In this document: piece after piece, positions 4,662 to 5,476 of the stretch | Position numbering within the stretch: the first letter of the stretch is position 1 | Layout: each line of letters opens with the position of its first letter | Origin: Rudanella sp. | GTDB lineage: Bacteria > Bacteroidota > Bacteroidia > Cytophagales > Spirosomataceae | Length of the DNA: 5,476 bases | Assembly: GCA_026785985.1 (NCBI GenBank) | Contig: JAJAYX010000445.1 | Location: 1 to 5,476 of the forward strand | Reading direction: 5' to 3' | Translations under genes and position numbers: made by a program | The notes under the pieces: generated by a model | What the model was told of the DNA's origin: nothing | The model's input: only the letters and a program-made list of their open reading frames with translations | The model's database searches: none

Positions 4662-5476
4662 TCAATTCAGCAGCAGTTCCCGTTCGGCCTCTTCGTTTTC
4701 TAATTCGGTTATCTGTTCTACCTGCTTATCAATATTGATAAACTGCATACTAAGCCAGGCAAATCCAATCATGACAACGAACGAAAAAAACGTTATTTCC
4801 CAACTGAAATTTTCTTTTACCGGTCCAATCAGCGTGGCCCCCACCATAGAACCAACGGCACCCATTGTCATATACATCGTAAACTGACTGGCCGACACTT
4901 TTTTGGAGCAGCACTGCATGGCAATGGCATACACACCAATCTTTGCAAAGGCGTTTAACCACCGGTATGTGATGATGAAACCATACATAAATGGCGTGTT
5001 ATCCCAGTATATTTTTAAAAAAGTAAGTACAATCGTTATACTAATAATAAGAAAAAAATAAATGTTTATCATTCGTTTCTTGCCAAATTTTTCAATCAGA
5101 TAACCACCAATAAACATACCGCCAATACCACCAATCAAATCAGCCGTGGCGAAGACCTGCGAATAGAAAACATTGGTCCATCCTGAGATTTTTACGGGGA
5201 AAAGCGGCAGCAATGTTTCAAAAAAATTATAGGCTCCCTGCGTAATAAACAGTAACAAAACAATGAGCAGCGAATTTCGTAACTGAAAAACACTGTATAA
5301 CGCCCTGAAAATAGTAGACCAGTGTGTAACCTGCATCCGTCTCGTTTCTGATGAAGCAATGCCCAACGTCCAGGGTAGTATTTTTTCGCCGGGTTGTTCG
5401 CGTAAACAGATGGGTATCAGCGTCACCAGGCCAACCATAGTGGCAATCACGCCCATAGCCGCCGTGAAATTGTATC
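4662..5476 (-). CDS. MFS transporter, AmpG/PAT-like, C-terminal part (5' end outside window)
   Basis: The minus-strand frame is open from the window edge (YNFTAAMGV...) to a TGA at 4664-4662, giving the last 270 residues of an inner-membrane transporter. Methionine at 5456 is internal, because the frame continues upstream of it. About seven membrane segments are visible, matching TM6-TM12 of a 12-TM protein: MGVIATMVGLVTLIPICL; SLLIVLLLFITQGAYNFF; QVFATADLIGGIGGMFIGGY; INIYFFLIISITIVLTFL; GFIITYRWLNAFAKIGVYAI; MGAVGSMVGATLIGPV; FFSFVVMIGFAWLSMQFI. The loop after the eighth segment, EKFGKKRM, resembles the basic MFS loop motif. SASQFTMYMTMGAVG recalls the AmpG/PAT family, in which AmpG imports muropeptides, but the substrate cannot be assigned here. 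The protein ends in an acidic cytosolic tail (ELENEEAERELLLN). Local base composition is much lower in GC than in the glycogen synthase gene. It converges on the NFACT gene across a 197-bp gap. Confidence 0.85.
   Translation of the reverse strand, partial: YNFTAAMGVIATMVGLVTLIPICLREQPGEKILPWTLGIASSETRRMQVTHWSTIFRALYSVFQLRNSLLIVLLLFITQGAYNFFETLLPLFPVKISGWTNVFYSQVFATADLIGGIGGMFIGGYLIEKFGKKRMINIYFFLIISITIVLTFLKIYWDNTPFMYGFIITYRWLNAFAKIGVYAIAMQCCSKKVSASQFTMYMTMGAVGSMVGATLIGPVKENFSWEITFFSFVVMIGFAWLSMQFINIDKQVEQITELENEEAERELLLN

Noticed and set aside
4461..4738. Two overlapping plus-strand open frames in the convergent gap
   Set aside because: They run into the antisense of the MFS gene tail, show no family resemblance and have low-complexity or mixed composition. 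A short piece (WLCADPVHL) looked motif-like but has no supporting context.

Overview
The window looks like chromosomal DNA from a Bacteroidota bacterium, most likely a Cytophagales/Spirosoma-like lineage. The reasons are a TonB-receptor-type N-terminus, a bacterial GT3 (eukaryotic-like) glycogen synthase, an NFACT protein of the 'MHxNYxFL' type, starts without Shine-Dalgarno sequences, and a promoter-like TAnnTTTG box. The genus is an inference from style, not a proven assignment.

Layout. Bases 1-258 (minus) hold the first 86 residues of an exported protein with a carboxypeptidase-regulatory-like beta-sandwich, probably the start of a TonB-dependent receptor. It diverges over 69 bp from two small plus-strand genes (328-537 and 568-798) that encode charged, helical proteins of unknown function. 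After a 109-bp gap comes a complete GT3 glycogen synthase (908-2719, TTG start). Seventeen bases downstream is an NFACT/RqcH-family gene (2737-4464, GTG start). It is interrupted near its middle by a short GC-rich palindromic element carrying an in-frame TAG, yet the frame is the same before and after the interruption. A 197-bp convergent gap (4465-4661), in which I see nothing convincing, separates it from the 3' part of a low-GC MFS transporter gene on the minus strand (4662-5476), which runs off the window.

How the genes relate. Glycogen synthase and the NFACT gene are close enough to share a transcript, but they act in different processes (carbon storage and ribosome rescue), so I infer no shared function. 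The two small genes may be cotranscribed with each other.

The two points most worth a second look are these. First, the NFACT gene is split by a palindromic element that may have a 7-bp target duplication, next to a run of nine G. Second, the bacterial glycogen synthase keeps every residue I can place in the glucose-6-phosphate pocket of eukaryotic glycogen synthases but has no phosphorylated tails. I did not find RNA genes, CRISPR arrays, a complete insertion sequence or a clearly new multi-gene system.
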